Positions 1 to 9,280 are shown, counted from the stretch's first letter. The stretch: DNA of 64,000 nt from Lachnospiraceae bacterium (GCA_024698345.1 JAILRH010000255.1:1-64000), one strand, 5' to 3'. Numbers and translations: made by a program. The notes: generated by a model not told the origin, from the sequence alone.

Positions 1-208
1 TTACTAGTAAATATGTGTGTAGTAAAAGTCGTTTAGTAATTCACGTAAAAATCAAAAATTATAATTGAATACCGTTTAATCTGATTTGTTTTTTTACTCC
101 ATATACGGATAAAAGATGAAAAAATATTATTGTCAGAATAATATTTTCATAAAAAAATGATTTTTTATAATCAATCTGTAGTTTTAATTAAAAAAAGGAG
201 GGACAGAT
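1..208. other. Leader region before first cohesin gene
   Basis: A+T-rich non-coding stretch ahead of the gene at 209. It contains an inverted repeat with 11-bp arms (AAAATATTATT at 121-131 and AATAATATTTT at 137-147, 5-nt loop). A -10 like TATAAT lies at 166-171 with a weak TTTTCA at 144-149 (16-bp spacer). The palindrome ends where the -35 would lie, so it could be an operator or simply the tail hairpin of an upstream gene outside the window. No protein-coding frame of note. Confidence 0.4.
144..171 (+). promoter_or_regulatory. Probable promoter of cohesin cluster
   Basis: TTTTCA (4 of 6 matches to the -35 consensus), 16-bp spacer, then a perfect TATAAT. The 5' leader would be about 30 nt, leading into AGGAGGG and a GTG start at 209. 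An 11-bp inverted repeat abuts the -35. This is pattern matching only. Confidence 0.4.
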
Positions 209-1432
209 GTGAAAAAAATTGAAAAAAAATTTACTGTATTAATTGCAGGTATTGCTCTTTTGTTTGGTGCAATGGATGTTTCTAATGTCAAGTCGGCAGT
301 CGATGTTGTGGGATCTTCTAATTCTATAATAGAAATAGAAGGATTTCAGATTAGCCCATCAATAGAAGGTTTTAGAACTGTTTATTCTATTGAAAATTAT
401 GACCAAGCAATTGCGGAAGTAGGGCTTATTTATGGGATTAAGGATGAATGTAATCCACAAGATATGATTGTTGGGAGTTCGTCAGATGCTGTTGTTTCAT
501 GTAAAGCAACAACAAAAGGAAAAATTGCTGTAAGCATGCATGATGATGGAAAAAAAGATTATCTAATGGCAATGACACTTATGTATGGTAATTCGTCAAC
601 ATCATTTCTTTCAGCAAAGTTGAGCGTGAGGGCATACGCGAAATATATTGATGGTTCATTTAAATACTCAAATATTGAAACTTCTTCAATATATGATACG
701 GCAGATGTTCTTTATCGTGAATCAAGTATGCCGGCGGTTGCCGATCACAATTATCTTTACAATAGTATATTGAAGAAAGTTAATAATAATTATGCATCCG
801 TTAATTATGGAGATACTCCTCAATGGGACACTGTTTCTTATGTTGTAATTTTCAAAGATTATTATGGCAATGTAGCAAAAACAGAAATAGTTGAAAAAGG
901 AGAGAGTGCTAAAGCACCAACGTTGCCGGAAGTACCTGGATATTCACTTGTAGGTTGGAATAAGAACTTTGACAATGTTACATCTAATGTAGTTATTAGT
1001 CCAATATACGAAGAAATATCTAATGCTCTGATGAAAGTCTCAAATGTCCAGGCACATGCGGGAGATGAGGAGGTAATTGTATCAATATCAATTAGTAACA
1101 ATCCGGGCATTTTGGGCATGATTTTGAAATTAAATTATAATGATGACGCATTAGAACTGGTAAGTGCGACAAATGGCGATGCTTTTAGCATGTTAAGTCT
1201 TACAAAGTCAAAGGTACTTCAAAACGGATGTAATTTTGTTTGGGATGGAGTAGAACTTACCCCGGAAGATATTAGAGATGGAGAAGTTCTTTTGCTGAAA
1301 TTTAGGGTTTTAAGTAATGCTTCTACAGGAAGATATCCAATAAAAGTTTCGGCAATGGAAGACTCTATTGTTGATAATAATTTACAGATGGTTGAAGTTG
1401 GAATAACAAACGGATATATAGAGGTTAATTAA
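209..1432 (+). CDS. Secreted protein with InlB-type repeat and cohesin
   Basis: Starts at GTG 209 behind a strong AGGAGGG site; the nearby ATG at 206 runs straight into TGA. Residues 1-30 look like a Sec signal peptide (basic start, hydrophobic core, VKSA end). Residues ~40-205 are a beta-rich region I do not recognise. Residues ~210-268 match the InlB/Listeria-Bacteroides repeat (V.FKDYYG..., ending GY.LVGW....). Residues ~274-407 are a type-I-like cohesin: AGDEEV start, NNPGILGM, YNDDALEL, NFVWDG, DGEVLLLKF and a final GYIEV strand. Cohesins bind dockerins in cellulosome-type complexes. No dockerin, LPxTG or SLH module is visible, so how it stays at the cell is unclear. It heads a run of four cohesin genes with the same PGI(L/M)G(M/A) core. 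Cohesin call fairly sure; ligand unknown. Confidence 0.8.
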   Translation: MKKIEKKFTVLIAGIALLFGAMDVSNVKSAVDVVGSSNSIIEIEGFQISPSIEGFRTVYSIENYDQAIAEVGLIYGIKDECNPQDMIVGSSSDAVVSCKATTKGKIAVSMHDDGKKDYLMAMTLMYGNSSTSFLSAKLSVRAYAKYIDGSFKYSNIETSSIYDTADVLYRESSMPAVADHNYLYNSILKKVNNNYASVNYGDTPQWDTVSYVVIFKDYYGNVAKTEIVEKGESAKAPTLPEVPGYSLVGWNKNFDNVTSNVVISPIYEEISNALMKVSNVQAHAGDEEVIVSISISNNPGILGMILKLNYNDDALELVSATNGDAFSMLSLTKSKVLQNGCNFVWDGVELTPEDIRDGEVLLLKFRVLSNASTGRYPIKVSAMEDSIVDNNLQMVEVGITNGYIEVN

Positions 1433-1541
1433 AGTGAGTTATTAATTTAAGAATATCTAAAATACAAACCTAAAAGCTTGTTTCGAAAAGTACACGTTGT
1501 GAAAATGTGTAAATGCATTATAGAAGGGACCGGTGATAATA

Positions 1542-2441
1542 GTGAATAAGAAAATATTGGTAGTATTAGTTGGTATTGCTGTTCTTATGATTGTAGTTGT
1601 TATTGCAATTTCTAACGGAAAAGATAAGAAAATTGGTTTAACAGAACTATCAAAAAATTTATGTTACGATGATTCAAAACAGATGATTAAGGATTTGCCG
1701 GATAAATCAGTGTACATTTCAAATGGAAAAATCTTTATCGATGATAAAAACACAAAGATAGATAGTTCTGTAGTCATAGATAAAAAAGAAAATGTAATAA
1801 TTAATGAAGTAGATGTGAATGGAAATAAACTTGTTATTAGATGCTCAAACGGAAAAGAGATACCAATTATTGATTTGACAAATGCAAAGTCAAAAGAAAA
1901 GATTTCCAATAATAAACAAGAAAAGTCAGACGACAATGAAAAGAGTGCAAATAATACAGACATAATAAATGACGGCAACAAACAAGAAAAAGATAGTGCT
2001 GATAGTAATGTAGAGGAATATGTGGACTCGTGTGAACTTGTTGTTGGAAAAAAAGAAGCAAGTGTAGGGGAAAAGGTAGCAATACCAATTGAATTAAAGA
2101 AAAATCCCGGAATTTTGGGAATGACAGTTTCAATAGAATATGATGACGAAGCTTTAGAACTTGAAGATATTAAAAATGGAGAAGCTTACGAAAATATATT
2201 GCAGTTTACTAAACCAAAGATTCTTGAAAGTGGTTGCATATGCTTATGGGATGCCATAAGTATTGAAAAAAATGATGTTAAGGATGGCATAATAGCGACG
2301 CTTGTTTTTAATGTAAGAAGTAGTGCAAAAAAGCAAACATATCCTATAGGAATAAAATGTAGTGGTAATGATGTTGTTAACAATAATTTGGAGAGTATTG
2401 AAGTTATTGTTAAAAGTGGTCACATAAATGTCAAAGAATAA
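1542..2441 (+). CDS. Membrane-anchored single-cohesin protein
   Basis: Two GTG starts are possible, 1533 and 1542. I prefer 1542 because the GGTGAT at 1532-1537 then sits at normal ribosome binding distance. Residues ~2-24 form a strongly hydrophobic helix after NKK with no clear cleavage site, so the protein is probably a type II membrane anchor. Residues ~30-115 are a small unrecognised domain. A Lys/Asn/Glu-rich linker follows (~115-158), long enough to cross part of the wall. Residues ~160-299 form a cohesin with the same NPGILGM, YDDEALEL, CLWD and DGIIATLVF landmarks as its neighbours. The arrangement (membrane helix, spacer, cohesin) suits an anchoring scaffoldin that holds dockerin proteins at the surface. 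The linker is low complexity. The next gene begins 19 nt after the stop, so the two are probably co-transcribed. Confidence 0.72.
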   Translation: MNKKILVVLVGIAVLMIVVVIAISNGKDKKIGLTELSKNLCYDDSKQMIKDLPDKSVYISNGKIFIDDKNTKIDSSVVIDKKENVIINEVDVNGNKLVIRCSNGKEIPIIDLTNAKSKEKISNNKQEKSDDNEKSANNTDIINDGNKQEKDSADSNVEEYVDSCELVVGKKEASVGEKVAIPIELKKNPGILGMTVSIEYDDEALELEDIKNGEAYENILQFTKPKILESGCICLWDAISIEKNDVKDGIIATLVFNVRSSAKKQTYPIGIKCSGNDVVNNNLESIEVIVKSGHINVKE

Positions 2442-2460
2442 AAATGCGGAGGAAAAACTC

Positions 2461-3693
2461 ATGGCTCAAAAGAAAACCAGAAAAGCGTTGGCCATAGCAT
2501 TGCTTATTTTGCTATCATTTGCACTCCCGAGCGGGATTACAAATGTTGAGGCTAAGACGGTAAAAGTCAAAAAAATTGTACTAAACAAAAAAACAGCACA
2601 ACTGGAAGTAGGACAGAAATTACAACTAAAAGTTAAAAAGGCAAAGCCGATAAAGGCACCTAAAAAGGTTAAGTGGAAAAGTAGTAACAATAGCGTAGTT
2701 AGTGTTTCAAAAAAAGGAATAGTTACTGCAAAATCTGTCGGAACTGCAATGATAGCAGCTACGTCAAAACAAAACAAAAAAGTAAAGGCTGTATGTGTAG
2801 TAACAGTTATTGAAAAAAAATCCGAGACGACTAAACAAGAAGAAACTACCATTGTGAAGTCTGAAAAAGGAGATAAAGGAGACCAGGGCGAGCAGGGAAT
2901 CCAAGGTGAAAAGGGAGACCAGGGCGAGCAGGGAATCCAAGGTGAAAAGGGAGACCAGGGCGAGCAAGGTGCCCAAGGCGTTGGCATATCAAATATATAT
3001 GTTGATGGTAATGGGGATTTAATAGTTGTTCTTACGAATGGAACAATAATAAATGCAGGACATACTGGAACATCAACTCAACCTGAAACAAGTAAGTATA
3101 CAGTAACGTTCAAAGATTATGATGGTACGGTTCTAAAAACCGAACAGGTTGAAGAGGGACAATCAGCAACAGCACCGACTAATCCTGTGCGTTCAGATGG
3201 ATTTATTTTTATTGGATGGGATAAGACATTCAATAATGTTATATCTAATCTTGAAGTTATAGCACAATACAGACAAGAGAGCGGAATGGTAATGAGTGCT
3301 ACACAGGTTGAAACTCAGTCAGGTAGCAAGAGTATAAGAATAGCACTTTTAATTAATGATAATCCGGGGATTATGGGAATGACTTTGGCTGTTAAATATA
3401 ATCAGAAATATCTGACATTAAAGAGTGCCACTAATGGTGATGCTTTAAGTGCATTGACAATGACAAAGGGAGCTGTATTAAAAAGTGGATGTAAATTTAC
3501 ATGGGATGCACTGGAAATTTCGGATGAAGAGGTAAAAGATGGAGAAGTTCTAGTACTTACTTTTGATGTGGAAGATAATGCGCCAGTAGGAACGTATGAA
3601 ATTGAATTTTTGTACGAGGATGGAGATATCATCGACAGAGATTTAAATCCTATAGATATAAGCATTAATGAAGGAAAAATCATTGTCAAATAA
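2461..3693 (+). CDS. BIG_2, collagen-like, InlB and cohesin surface protein
   Basis: The start is ATG 2461, 8 nt after GGAGG; an in-frame ATG at 2428 would overlap the previous gene and has no such site. Residues 1-31 are a signal peptide ending in VEA. Residues ~33-115 are a BIG_2 Ig-like domain (KIVLNKKTAQLEVGQ, KWKSSNNSVVSVSKKGIVTAKSVG). Residues ~136-175 are about 12 Gly-X-Y triplets rich in GDQ, GEQ and GEK, a collagen-like triple-helix stalk. Residues ~212-275 are an InlB-type repeat and ~276-410 a cohesin (NDNPGIMGM, CKFTWDA, DGEVLVLTFDV). The collagen stretch would make the protein a trimer, presenting three cohesins on a rigid stem. No anchor is visible. Family calls are by motif; the trimer is inferred from the Gly-X-Y run. 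Confidence 0.78.
   Translation: MAQKKTRKALAIALLILLSFALPSGITNVEAKTVKVKKIVLNKKTAQLEVGQKLQLKVKKAKPIKAPKKVKWKSSNNSVVSVSKKGIVTAKSVGTAMIAATSKQNKKVKAVCVVTVIEKKSETTKQEETTIVKSEKGDKGDQGEQGIQGEKGDQGEQGIQGEKGDQGEQGAQGVGISNIYVDGNGDLIVVLTNGTIINAGHTGTSTQPETSKYTVTFKDYDGTVLKTEQVEEGQSATAPTNPVRSDGFIFIGWDKTFNNVISNLEVIAQYRQESGMVMSATQVETQSGSKSIRIALLINDNPGIMGMTLAVKYNQKYLTLKSATNGDALSALTMTKGAVLKSGCKFTWDALEISDEEVKDGEVLVLTFDVEDNAPVGTYEIEFLYEDGDIIDRDLNPIDISINEGKIIVK
2878..2968 (+). repeat. 36-bp tandem repeat encoding collagen triplets
   Basis: Two perfect 36-bp copies (2878-2913 and 2914-2949) and a 19-bp partial third copy encode Gly-Asp-Gln, Gly-Glu-Gln, Gly-Ile-Gln, Gly-Glu-Lys triplets. Being identical at the DNA level, the copies are likely to expand or contract by slippage in 12-residue steps, which would keep the reading frame and change stalk length. 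Confidence 0.9.
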
Positions 3694-3717
3694 CAAGATA
3701 TAAGAAAGGAGAAAACT

Positions 3718-6700
3718 ATGAAGAGATTGAAAAGATTATGGGCGCTTGTCCTAGCAATGGGGCTGATTATATCGGGACTGTCTTTTGATGGTTATTCTGT
3801 AAAAGCAGATGATAACAAGATGGCAAAGATAAGTGTTGAGAGTTTGTATGCTAAACCGGGAACAAATATTGTTGTTAAAGTGTTAATTGAGGATAATCCT
3901 GGAATACTTGGAGCAGTATTAAAGGTATCTTTTGACAATTCGAAGATGACATTGACAAAGGCTGAAAATGGGGAAGCCTTTTCGCCATTAGTATTTACTG
4001 CTCCAGGAAAATATTCAGATAATAATACATTCAGTTGGGATGGTCAGGAACTATCAGATGATGATGTTATGGATGGCGAGATATTAAAGTTGACATTTGC
4101 AATTCCTGAAGATGCAGAAATCGATGATGACTATAATATTTCTATTTCTTATGATGCTTCAGACATAGTAGATTATGATTTGAATGTTGTAAATACAACT
4201 GTTGAAAATGGTGGAGTGCGTATTCTTAATTACATTCCGGGAGACTTAACAGATGATGGTAAAATTAATTCTATGGATGTTATTTCTTTAAGAAGATATA
4301 TCGTGGGAAATTATGAGCAGAATATAATTGAGTATGCTGGAAATGTTAATGGTGATCTAAGATGGAACTCAACGGACGTAATATGTCTTAGAAGGTATAT
4401 AGCAGGAGGATACGGTATAAAGTTATTACCACATCCTAAAGCACATCCACATGCATTGGAAAAAATAGATGCAGTTGATGCAACAAGTACTACAAATGGC
4501 AATATTGAATATTGGTATTGTCGAGAATGTGATAAGTGTTATAAGGATGACTATGGAGCACAAGAAATTAGTATCGAAGATACTGTGATTCCTATCATTG
4601 TTTTGGACGATGACGAGTACCAAATAGAATATCATATAACGAATCACGATGAGTATCTGGAATCTATAAGCATTTATAATCCAAATCCAGATACATATAA
4701 GTCTGAGAAGGGATTAAAATTATCAAATATATCTGTAAGAGGATATGTGTTTGATGGTTGGTATGATGGTGAAGGCGCAAACGGTGAATTGGTGAAGAGT
4801 ATTCCTGTTGGAGCGACTGGAAAAATAGATCTTTATGCAAGATGGCATTTGGTTGAATATAATATTAATTTTGATTCACCGGATGTTCCAATGGCAAGCA
4901 AAACATATACAGTAAATAAGGGTGCAACATTGGAGGCGGCAAAGTGGTACGGATATACTTTTGTCGGTTGGTCAAATGATGACGGATTTATTGTTTCAAG
5001 TATTAAACCGGGTACCACAGGTAATATAACGTTGCATGCAAATTGGACGTCAAATAGAAATCGTGGTGTTGCTAATCCATCATATGGTGAGCCTTTAAGC
5101 ATTATTGAAGACAATGAAAATGGAAGGTTTGAATTTGTATATGATATTGGAAGAATTGAAAATGTTCCTCTTAAACAAATTGAATATATTGGAAATTCGG
5201 ATGGTATACAGATTGATAATACATATAGTGTTGAAAACTCAATACTGAGTGAAGATGCAAGGGAGATTGCAAATGTTGTTTCCAAAGCAACAACGAGATC
5301 TTCCGGATGGACATTATCAGAAGAGTGGAACAAGGTATATGAAGCCGGAAGTGAAATAGGTGAAACAAGAGGTAAGAGCGCCGTTAGAACTGATTCAGAG
5401 GGTAGAACAACAGGAGGAAATTACTTTGTAAGTAATAGCCAAGGTGGTTCTAGTTACATAAGTACAGAGTCTGGAGGAAGTTCTTCAAATTCATCAAAAG
5501 TGACAACGGATAGATCCACGGGACTAAACACAGATTATTCTCATTCTACAGAAAAATATGTAGATACTAAATTAGGAGTAAAAAATGAAACAGAGGTTAA
5601 TGCTGGAGTGAAGTTCCCAGTAGATATATTTGATGTTAGTGCTGGAGTTAAAAATACTACAACAGTTAATGCAGAGGTTAGTAGTGGAAGAAGAGATAAG
5701 GATTCTTTCGGAATCAGTACAAGTTCATCATTTGGAATAGGAACTGCAAATGAGAGTTCATCAAGTTCACATTTTAACGTTACTCAAAATCAATCAAGCA
5801 ACTGGAATAGTACAGAAAGCTATGAAAAGAGCTATTCATCAACAACAAATACATCGCTCACGAATTCTGTTTCAGAAGAAATATCTAAAAAGACAACATA
5901 TAATGTTGCAGAATCAACAGGTGGAGAAAATAAACAGGAAATAAGAGATGAAACTTATGATTCGAATAGCGATACCTATTCTACAGCATTTAGATATTCA
6001 CAAGGTGATAAAACTACAACGGAGCGAAATATCAAGTTTACGTCAAATGAGGCAGGTTACTATAGACTTGTTAATGCAGGTACCGTCCATGTGTTTGGAG
6101 TAGTAGGATATGATATTGCAACAAACTCTTATTATGCATACAGTTATAGTGTGCTTGATGATGAAAGACATACATATCTTGATTATTCTAAAGATAATGC
6201 ACATTTTGATGATTGTGAAAATGCAATAATACCATTTGAAATACCTTATGAAGTAAATGAGTATGTTAATATGTTGACTACTAAATCAGATGATTTGGAG
6301 ATTGGCTTGGAGAATGGAAAAGTTAATGCATATTCAAGATCATCAGAGGCGGATACCACAGTAATAATTCCGCAGTATTTCTCTGCAGATAATGGAGCGG
6401 ATAATACAAAGACGGCAATAAAAGTTACTTCTTTAAATAGAAATGCATTTAGATATAATACAAACATTAAAAAAATAGTATTACCTGTTTATATTGATGA
6501 AATACCTGATAACGCTTTTGAGGGATGTACTAATCTTGAAGAAGTAGTTGCATTAGGTGTTACAAGCATTGGAAACGAAGCATTTAAGGGATGTATTTCA
6601 CTAAAAAAATTCGCTGTTGATAATAAAGTGGTTCAGTTAGGTGACAATGCATTTGAAGGAGTAGATAAGATTGAAGTAGCAGCAAGTAATGAAGAGGTCT

Positions 6701-8295
6701 TTAATGCAGCACTAAACTCTGGTGCAAAGAGTATTTCATTAGATATGTCAAGTCTTGATGCAAGAAAAATCGACAATAAAACTATAGAAATTTCAAACGA
6801 TAAAAACTATATTGCATTATTAAGCAACGGTGTTAAGTATAATAATCTATCAATTAAGTCTGAGGCGAAAGAAACATATATCAGTAATATGACATTTGAA
6901 AATAACAAAACTACACCACTTGTTATTGATTCAGAAAAACTTACACTGAATAGGGTTAATATATTCGATGCACCGGGATTTGCTATGATTTGTGAGAATG
7001 AAAATACAGATGTTAAACTTTATGGTGCAGTAAGTGTAAATTCTAAAACTGATATTGCAATATTAACTAAGAGTTTAATCTTATCAAAGGAGAATGTTTC
7101 AATTACAGGAACTCTAAATACAGTAGGAGATGTATTGGTATGTGGAAATGTTACCAATGATGCTTTGCTTAATGTAGTAGATAATAAAAATAATACATAT
7201 GAAATAATTACAGAAGAAGAATGGAATAGATATCGTACATCTAAAACTGTTTCGTTCGATTTAAATGGAGGAGAAGGTAATAATCCGGAAGATATTACTG
7301 TATATTATGGTCAGAGATTTGGAACTCTTCCAGAGCCTGTAAGAAATAATTACACATTTGAAGGATGGTTTGATGAAAAAACAGGTGGAACAGAGATAAA
7401 TCAGAATACTATAGCTCAAGATCCCGTACCATCTGTTCTGTATGCACATTGGAGTCTTAATCAGTATGAAGTAATGTTTAATCCAAATGGTGGTAATGTA
7501 AGTACAACTGAAATAACTGTTGATTCAGGTGCTTTGATAGGAAGTCTTCCAACACCTACAAGAAATGATTGTATATTCATAGGATGGTTTACTTCAGATG
7601 GAATAAAGATTACTGAAAACACTCTATATGATTTTGACTGTGATATTACTCTTAAAGCGCATTGGCAGTCTGAATGGGTGCTTGATTCTGCGTTGCCACA
7701 GGATGCGACACAAACAAATCAGAAATGGACATATGATTTGACATCAAAAACAACATCAAGTAGTTCGACTATGTCTGGATGGACACAGTATAATTCAACA
7801 TGGGAATGGGGACCGTGGGGAGAATGGTCACCATGGAGCAGAACACAGTACTATCCTAGCGATAGTCGTCAAGTTGAAAAAAGAACAGTAACAGATAGAG
7901 CGGCATACACAAATTACAAATATTACATTTATAGAACATCAGACGGCTATGGTTATGGAACTCAGAATTACTATACAGGAAGTGCACATGGTTATTGTAC
8001 AAAATATGACGAGATCAATATTACTTATGCATTAAGTTGTGTTAACTCATCGCTTGGATTATATGGCTATTATGATAGTGGCATGTTCTCACATTCATAC
8101 GATAATCAGTGGTTCTATAGTGGTTCTACATATGTAGCTGCAGTAACACATGATGAATGGAGATATAGAGATCGCTCAAAAGTTTGGACTTACTATTTTA
8201 AGAAAACAGAACAGAAAGAATCAAATACAGAAGTGACAGCTAATGGAGACTCAATAACAAATGTTAATAAATGGGTTAAATATATTGTTGAGTAA
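3718..8295 (+). CDS. Large cohesin-dockerin multidomain surface protein
   Basis: ATG 3718 follows AAAGGAG. Residues 1-31 are a signal peptide. Residues ~36-170 are a cohesin (EDNPGILGA, FSWDG, DGEILKLTF). Residues ~175-231 are a type I dockerin with two calcium-loop/helix repeats: GDLTDDGKINSMDVISLRRYI and GNVNGDLRWNSTDVICLRRYI. Residues ~240-285 hold the Cys-containing HPHALEKI...YWYCRECDKCY segment often seen in clostridial surface proteins. Two InlB-type repeats follow (~300-445), then a long Ser/Thr/Asn-rich region (~520-760), BspA-type leucine-rich repeats (~895-1000), beta-rich sequence, two more InlB repeats (~1176-1320), and an aromatic C-terminal domain (~1322-1525) with WGPWGEWSPWS. 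Having both cohesin and dockerin fits an adaptor that docks onto one partner and holds another. It is the only dockerin in the window. Terminators follow directly. Confidence 0.82.
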   Translation: MKRLKRLWALVLAMGLIISGLSFDGYSVKADDNKMAKISVESLYAKPGTNIVVKVLIEDNPGILGAVLKVSFDNSKMTLTKAENGEAFSPLVFTAPGKYSDNNTFSWDGQELSDDDVMDGEILKLTFAIPEDAEIDDDYNISISYDASDIVDYDLNVVNTTVENGGVRILNYIPGDLTDDGKINSMDVISLRRYIVGNYEQNIIEYAGNVNGDLRWNSTDVICLRRYIAGGYGIKLLPHPKAHPHALEKIDAVDATSTTNGNIEYWYCRECDKCYKDDYGAQEISIEDTVIPIIVLDDDEYQIEYHITNHDEYLESISIYNPNPDTYKSEKGLKLSNISVRGYVFDGWYDGEGANGELVKSIPVGATGKIDLYARWHLVEYNINFDSPDVPMASKTYTVNKGATLEAAKWYGYTFVGWSNDDGFIVSSIKPGTTGNITLHANWTSNRNRGVANPSYGEPLSIIEDNENGRFEFVYDIGRIENVPLKQIEYIGNSDGIQIDNTYSVENSILSEDAREIANVVSKATTRSSGWTLSEEWNKVYEAGSEIGETRGKSAVRTDSEGRTTGGNYFVSNSQGGSSYISTESGGSSSNSSKVTTDRSTGLNTDYSHSTEKYVDTKLGVKNETEVNAGVKFPVDIFDVSAGVKNTTTVNAEVSSGRRDKDSFGISTSSSFGIGTANESSSSSHFNVTQNQSSNWNSTESYEKSYSSTTNTSLTNSVSEEISKKTTYNVAESTGGENKQEIRDETYDSNSDTYSTAFRYSQGDKTTTERNIKFTSNEAGYYRLVNAGTVHVFGVVGYDIATNSYYAYSYSVLDDERHTYLDYSKDNAHFDDCENAIIPFEIPYEVNEYVNMLTTKSDDLEIGLENGKVNAYSRSSEADTTVIIPQYFSADNGADNTKTAIKVTSLNRNAFRYNTNIKKIVLPVYIDEIPDNAFEGCTNLEEVVALGVTSIGNEAFKGCISLKKFAVDNKVVQLGDNAFEGVDKIEVAASNEEVFNAALNSGAKSISLDMSSLDARKIDNKTIEISNDKNYIALLSNGVKYNNLSIKSEAKETYISNMTFENNKTTPLVIDSEKLTLNRVNIFDAPGFAMICENENTDVKLYGAVSVNSKTDIAILTKSLILSKENVSITGTLNTVGDVLVCGNVTNDALLNVVDNKNNTYEIITEEEWNRYRTSKTVSFDLNGGEGNNPEDITVYYGQRFGTLPEPVRNNYTFEGWFDEKTGGTEINQNTIAQDPVPSVLYAHWSLNQYEVMFNPNGGNVSTTEITVDSGALIGSLPTPTRNDCIFIGWFTSDGIKITENTLYDFDCDITLKAHWQSEWVLDSALPQDATQTNQKWTYDLTSKTTSSSSTMSGWTQYNSTWEWGPWGEWSPWSRTQYYPSDSRQVEKRTVTDRAAYTNYKYYIYRTSDGYGYGTQNYYTGSAHGYCTKYDEINITYALSCVNSSLGLYGYYDSGMFSHSYDNQWFYSGSTYVAAVTHDEWRYRDRSKVWTYYFKKTEQKESNTEVTANGDSITNVNKWVKYIVE

Positions 8296-8321
8296 TCATA
8301 AGTGAAAATTATAATATTTTT

Positions 8322-8356
8322 AAAGAGGGCTTGTTGTGAGGCAGGCCCTCTTTTTA
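8322..8356 (+). terminator. Terminator of cohesin cluster
   Basis: Stem AAAGAGGGC (8322-8330) pairs with GCCCTCTTT (8344-8352) and is followed by a T run. It sits 27 nt after the stop of the cohesin-dockerin gene. Confidence 0.85.
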
Positions 8357-8368
8357 ATAAATTAAGTT

Positions 8369-8397
8369 AAAAAAGCACTTGCCGAGTGCTTTTTTTT
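8369..8397. terminator. Second, bidirectional-type terminator hairpin
   Basis: An A run and AGCACT pair with AGTGCT and a T run around the 5-nt loop TGCCG. The flanking A and T tracts would let it act on either strand. Its loop and 3' arm also carry the -35 of the rpsB promoter. Confidence 0.8.
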
Positions 8398-8407
8398 ATG
8401 ATAAAAT
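8379..8407 (+). promoter_or_regulatory. rpsB promoter overlapping a terminator
   Basis: TTGCCG (8379-8384), 17-bp spacer, TAAAAT (8402-8407). The -35 lies inside the terminator hairpin. Transcription would begin near 8414, leaving a leader of about 100 nt before rpsB. Good spacing but four of six bases at -35, so moderately supported. Confidence 0.5.
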
Positions 8408-8413
8408 CGTGAA

Positions 8414-8509
8414 GTTAGAGTAAACACGTTTACTGAGACCGACCAGGTGCCCATGCTCGGGGTTGTTCGGTTAATTGGATGTAGACGGAAGAATTAACCA
8501 AATGGAGGT
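8414..8509 (+). promoter_or_regulatory. Structured rpsB leader
   Basis: The ~100-nt untranslated leader can fold: GGTTAATT (8469-8476) pairs with AATTAACC (8492-8499), just ahead of the GGAGG site of rpsB, and ACCGA near 8438 can pair with TCGGT at 8467-8471. Ribosomal protein genes are often controlled by leaders that their own product binds. I do not recognise this as a known S2 leader class, so autoregulation here is an inference. Confidence 0.35.
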
Positions 8510-8515
8510 AGAAAA

Positions 8516-9265
8516 ATGAGCATTATTTCAATGAAACAGTTATTAGAAGCAGGTGTACATTTCGGACACCAGACAAGAAGATGGAACCCTAAGATGGCTC
8601 CTTACATCTTCACAGAGAGAAATGGTATCTACATCATCGACTTACAGAAGTCAGTAGGTAAGGTTGACGAAGCTTACAAGGCTATGGCTGAATTATCAGC
8701 TGATGGTGGTACAGTTCTTTTCGTAGGAACAAAGAAACAGGCTCAGGATGCTGTTAAGACAGAGGCTGAGAGATGTGGACAGTTCTATGTAAACGAGAGA
8801 TGGTTAGGTGGTATGCTTACTAACTTCAAGACTATCAAGACTAGAATTGCAAGATTAAAAGCAATCGAAGCTATGGCTGAAGACGGAACATTTGATGTTC
8901 TTCCTAAGAAGGAAGTTATCGAGCTTAAGAAAGAATGGGATAAGCTTGAGAAGAACATTGGCGGTATCAAAGAAATGAAGAAACTCCCGGATGTTATCTT
9001 CGTAGTAGATCCTAAGAAAGAGAAAATCTGTGTACAGGAAGCTCACACACTTGGTATTCCACTTATAGGTATTGCTGATACAAACTGTGATCCTGAAGAA
9101 TTAGATTACGTTATCCCAGGTAACGATGATGCTATCAGAGCAGTTAAGTTAATCGTTTCTAAGATGGCTGACGCAGTTATCGAAGCTAACCAGGGTGCAG
9201 AATTCGCTACAACAGATGCTGCTGAAGAAGTAGCAGAAGAAGTTGTTGAAGAAACAGCAGAATAA
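8516..9265 (+). CDS. rpsB: 30S ribosomal protein S2
   Basis: A 249-residue protein, the usual bacterial S2 length, beginning [26 protein letters not shown], the conserved S2 opening, with [24 protein letters not shown] and [10 protein letters not shown] further on. It is part of the small ribosomal subunit head/body junction and is needed for late 30S assembly and for S1 binding where S1 exists. The last ~25 residues are an acidic Ala/Glu tail. ATG 8516 follows GGAGGT. It is followed by tsf, the standard bacterial pairing, with a hairpin between them. Codon choice is more biased than in neighbouring surface genes, as expected for high expression. Confidence 0.99.
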   Translation: MSIISMKQLLEAGVHFGHQTRRWNPKMAPYIFTERNGIYIIDLQKSVGKVDEAYKAMAELSADGGTVLFVGTKKQAQDAVKTEAERCGQFYVNERWLGGMLTNFKTIKTRIARLKAIEAMAEDGTFDVLPKKEVIELKKEWDKLEKNIGGIKEMKKLPDVIFVVDPKKEKICVQEAHTLGIPLIGIADTNCDPEELDYVIPGNDDAIRAVKLIVSKMADAVIEANQGAEFATTDAAEEVAEEVVEETAE

Positions 9266-9280
9266 TATTTAAATATATAG

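Noticed and set aside
2878..2968. CRISPR or MITE repeat
   Set aside because: The repeats are inside an open frame and code for collagen Gly-X-Y triplets.
2466..2987. Pro/Ser-rich frame on the - strand of the collagen-like region
   Set aside because: It is the complement of the Gly-X-Y repeats and has no start signals; it is a shadow frame.
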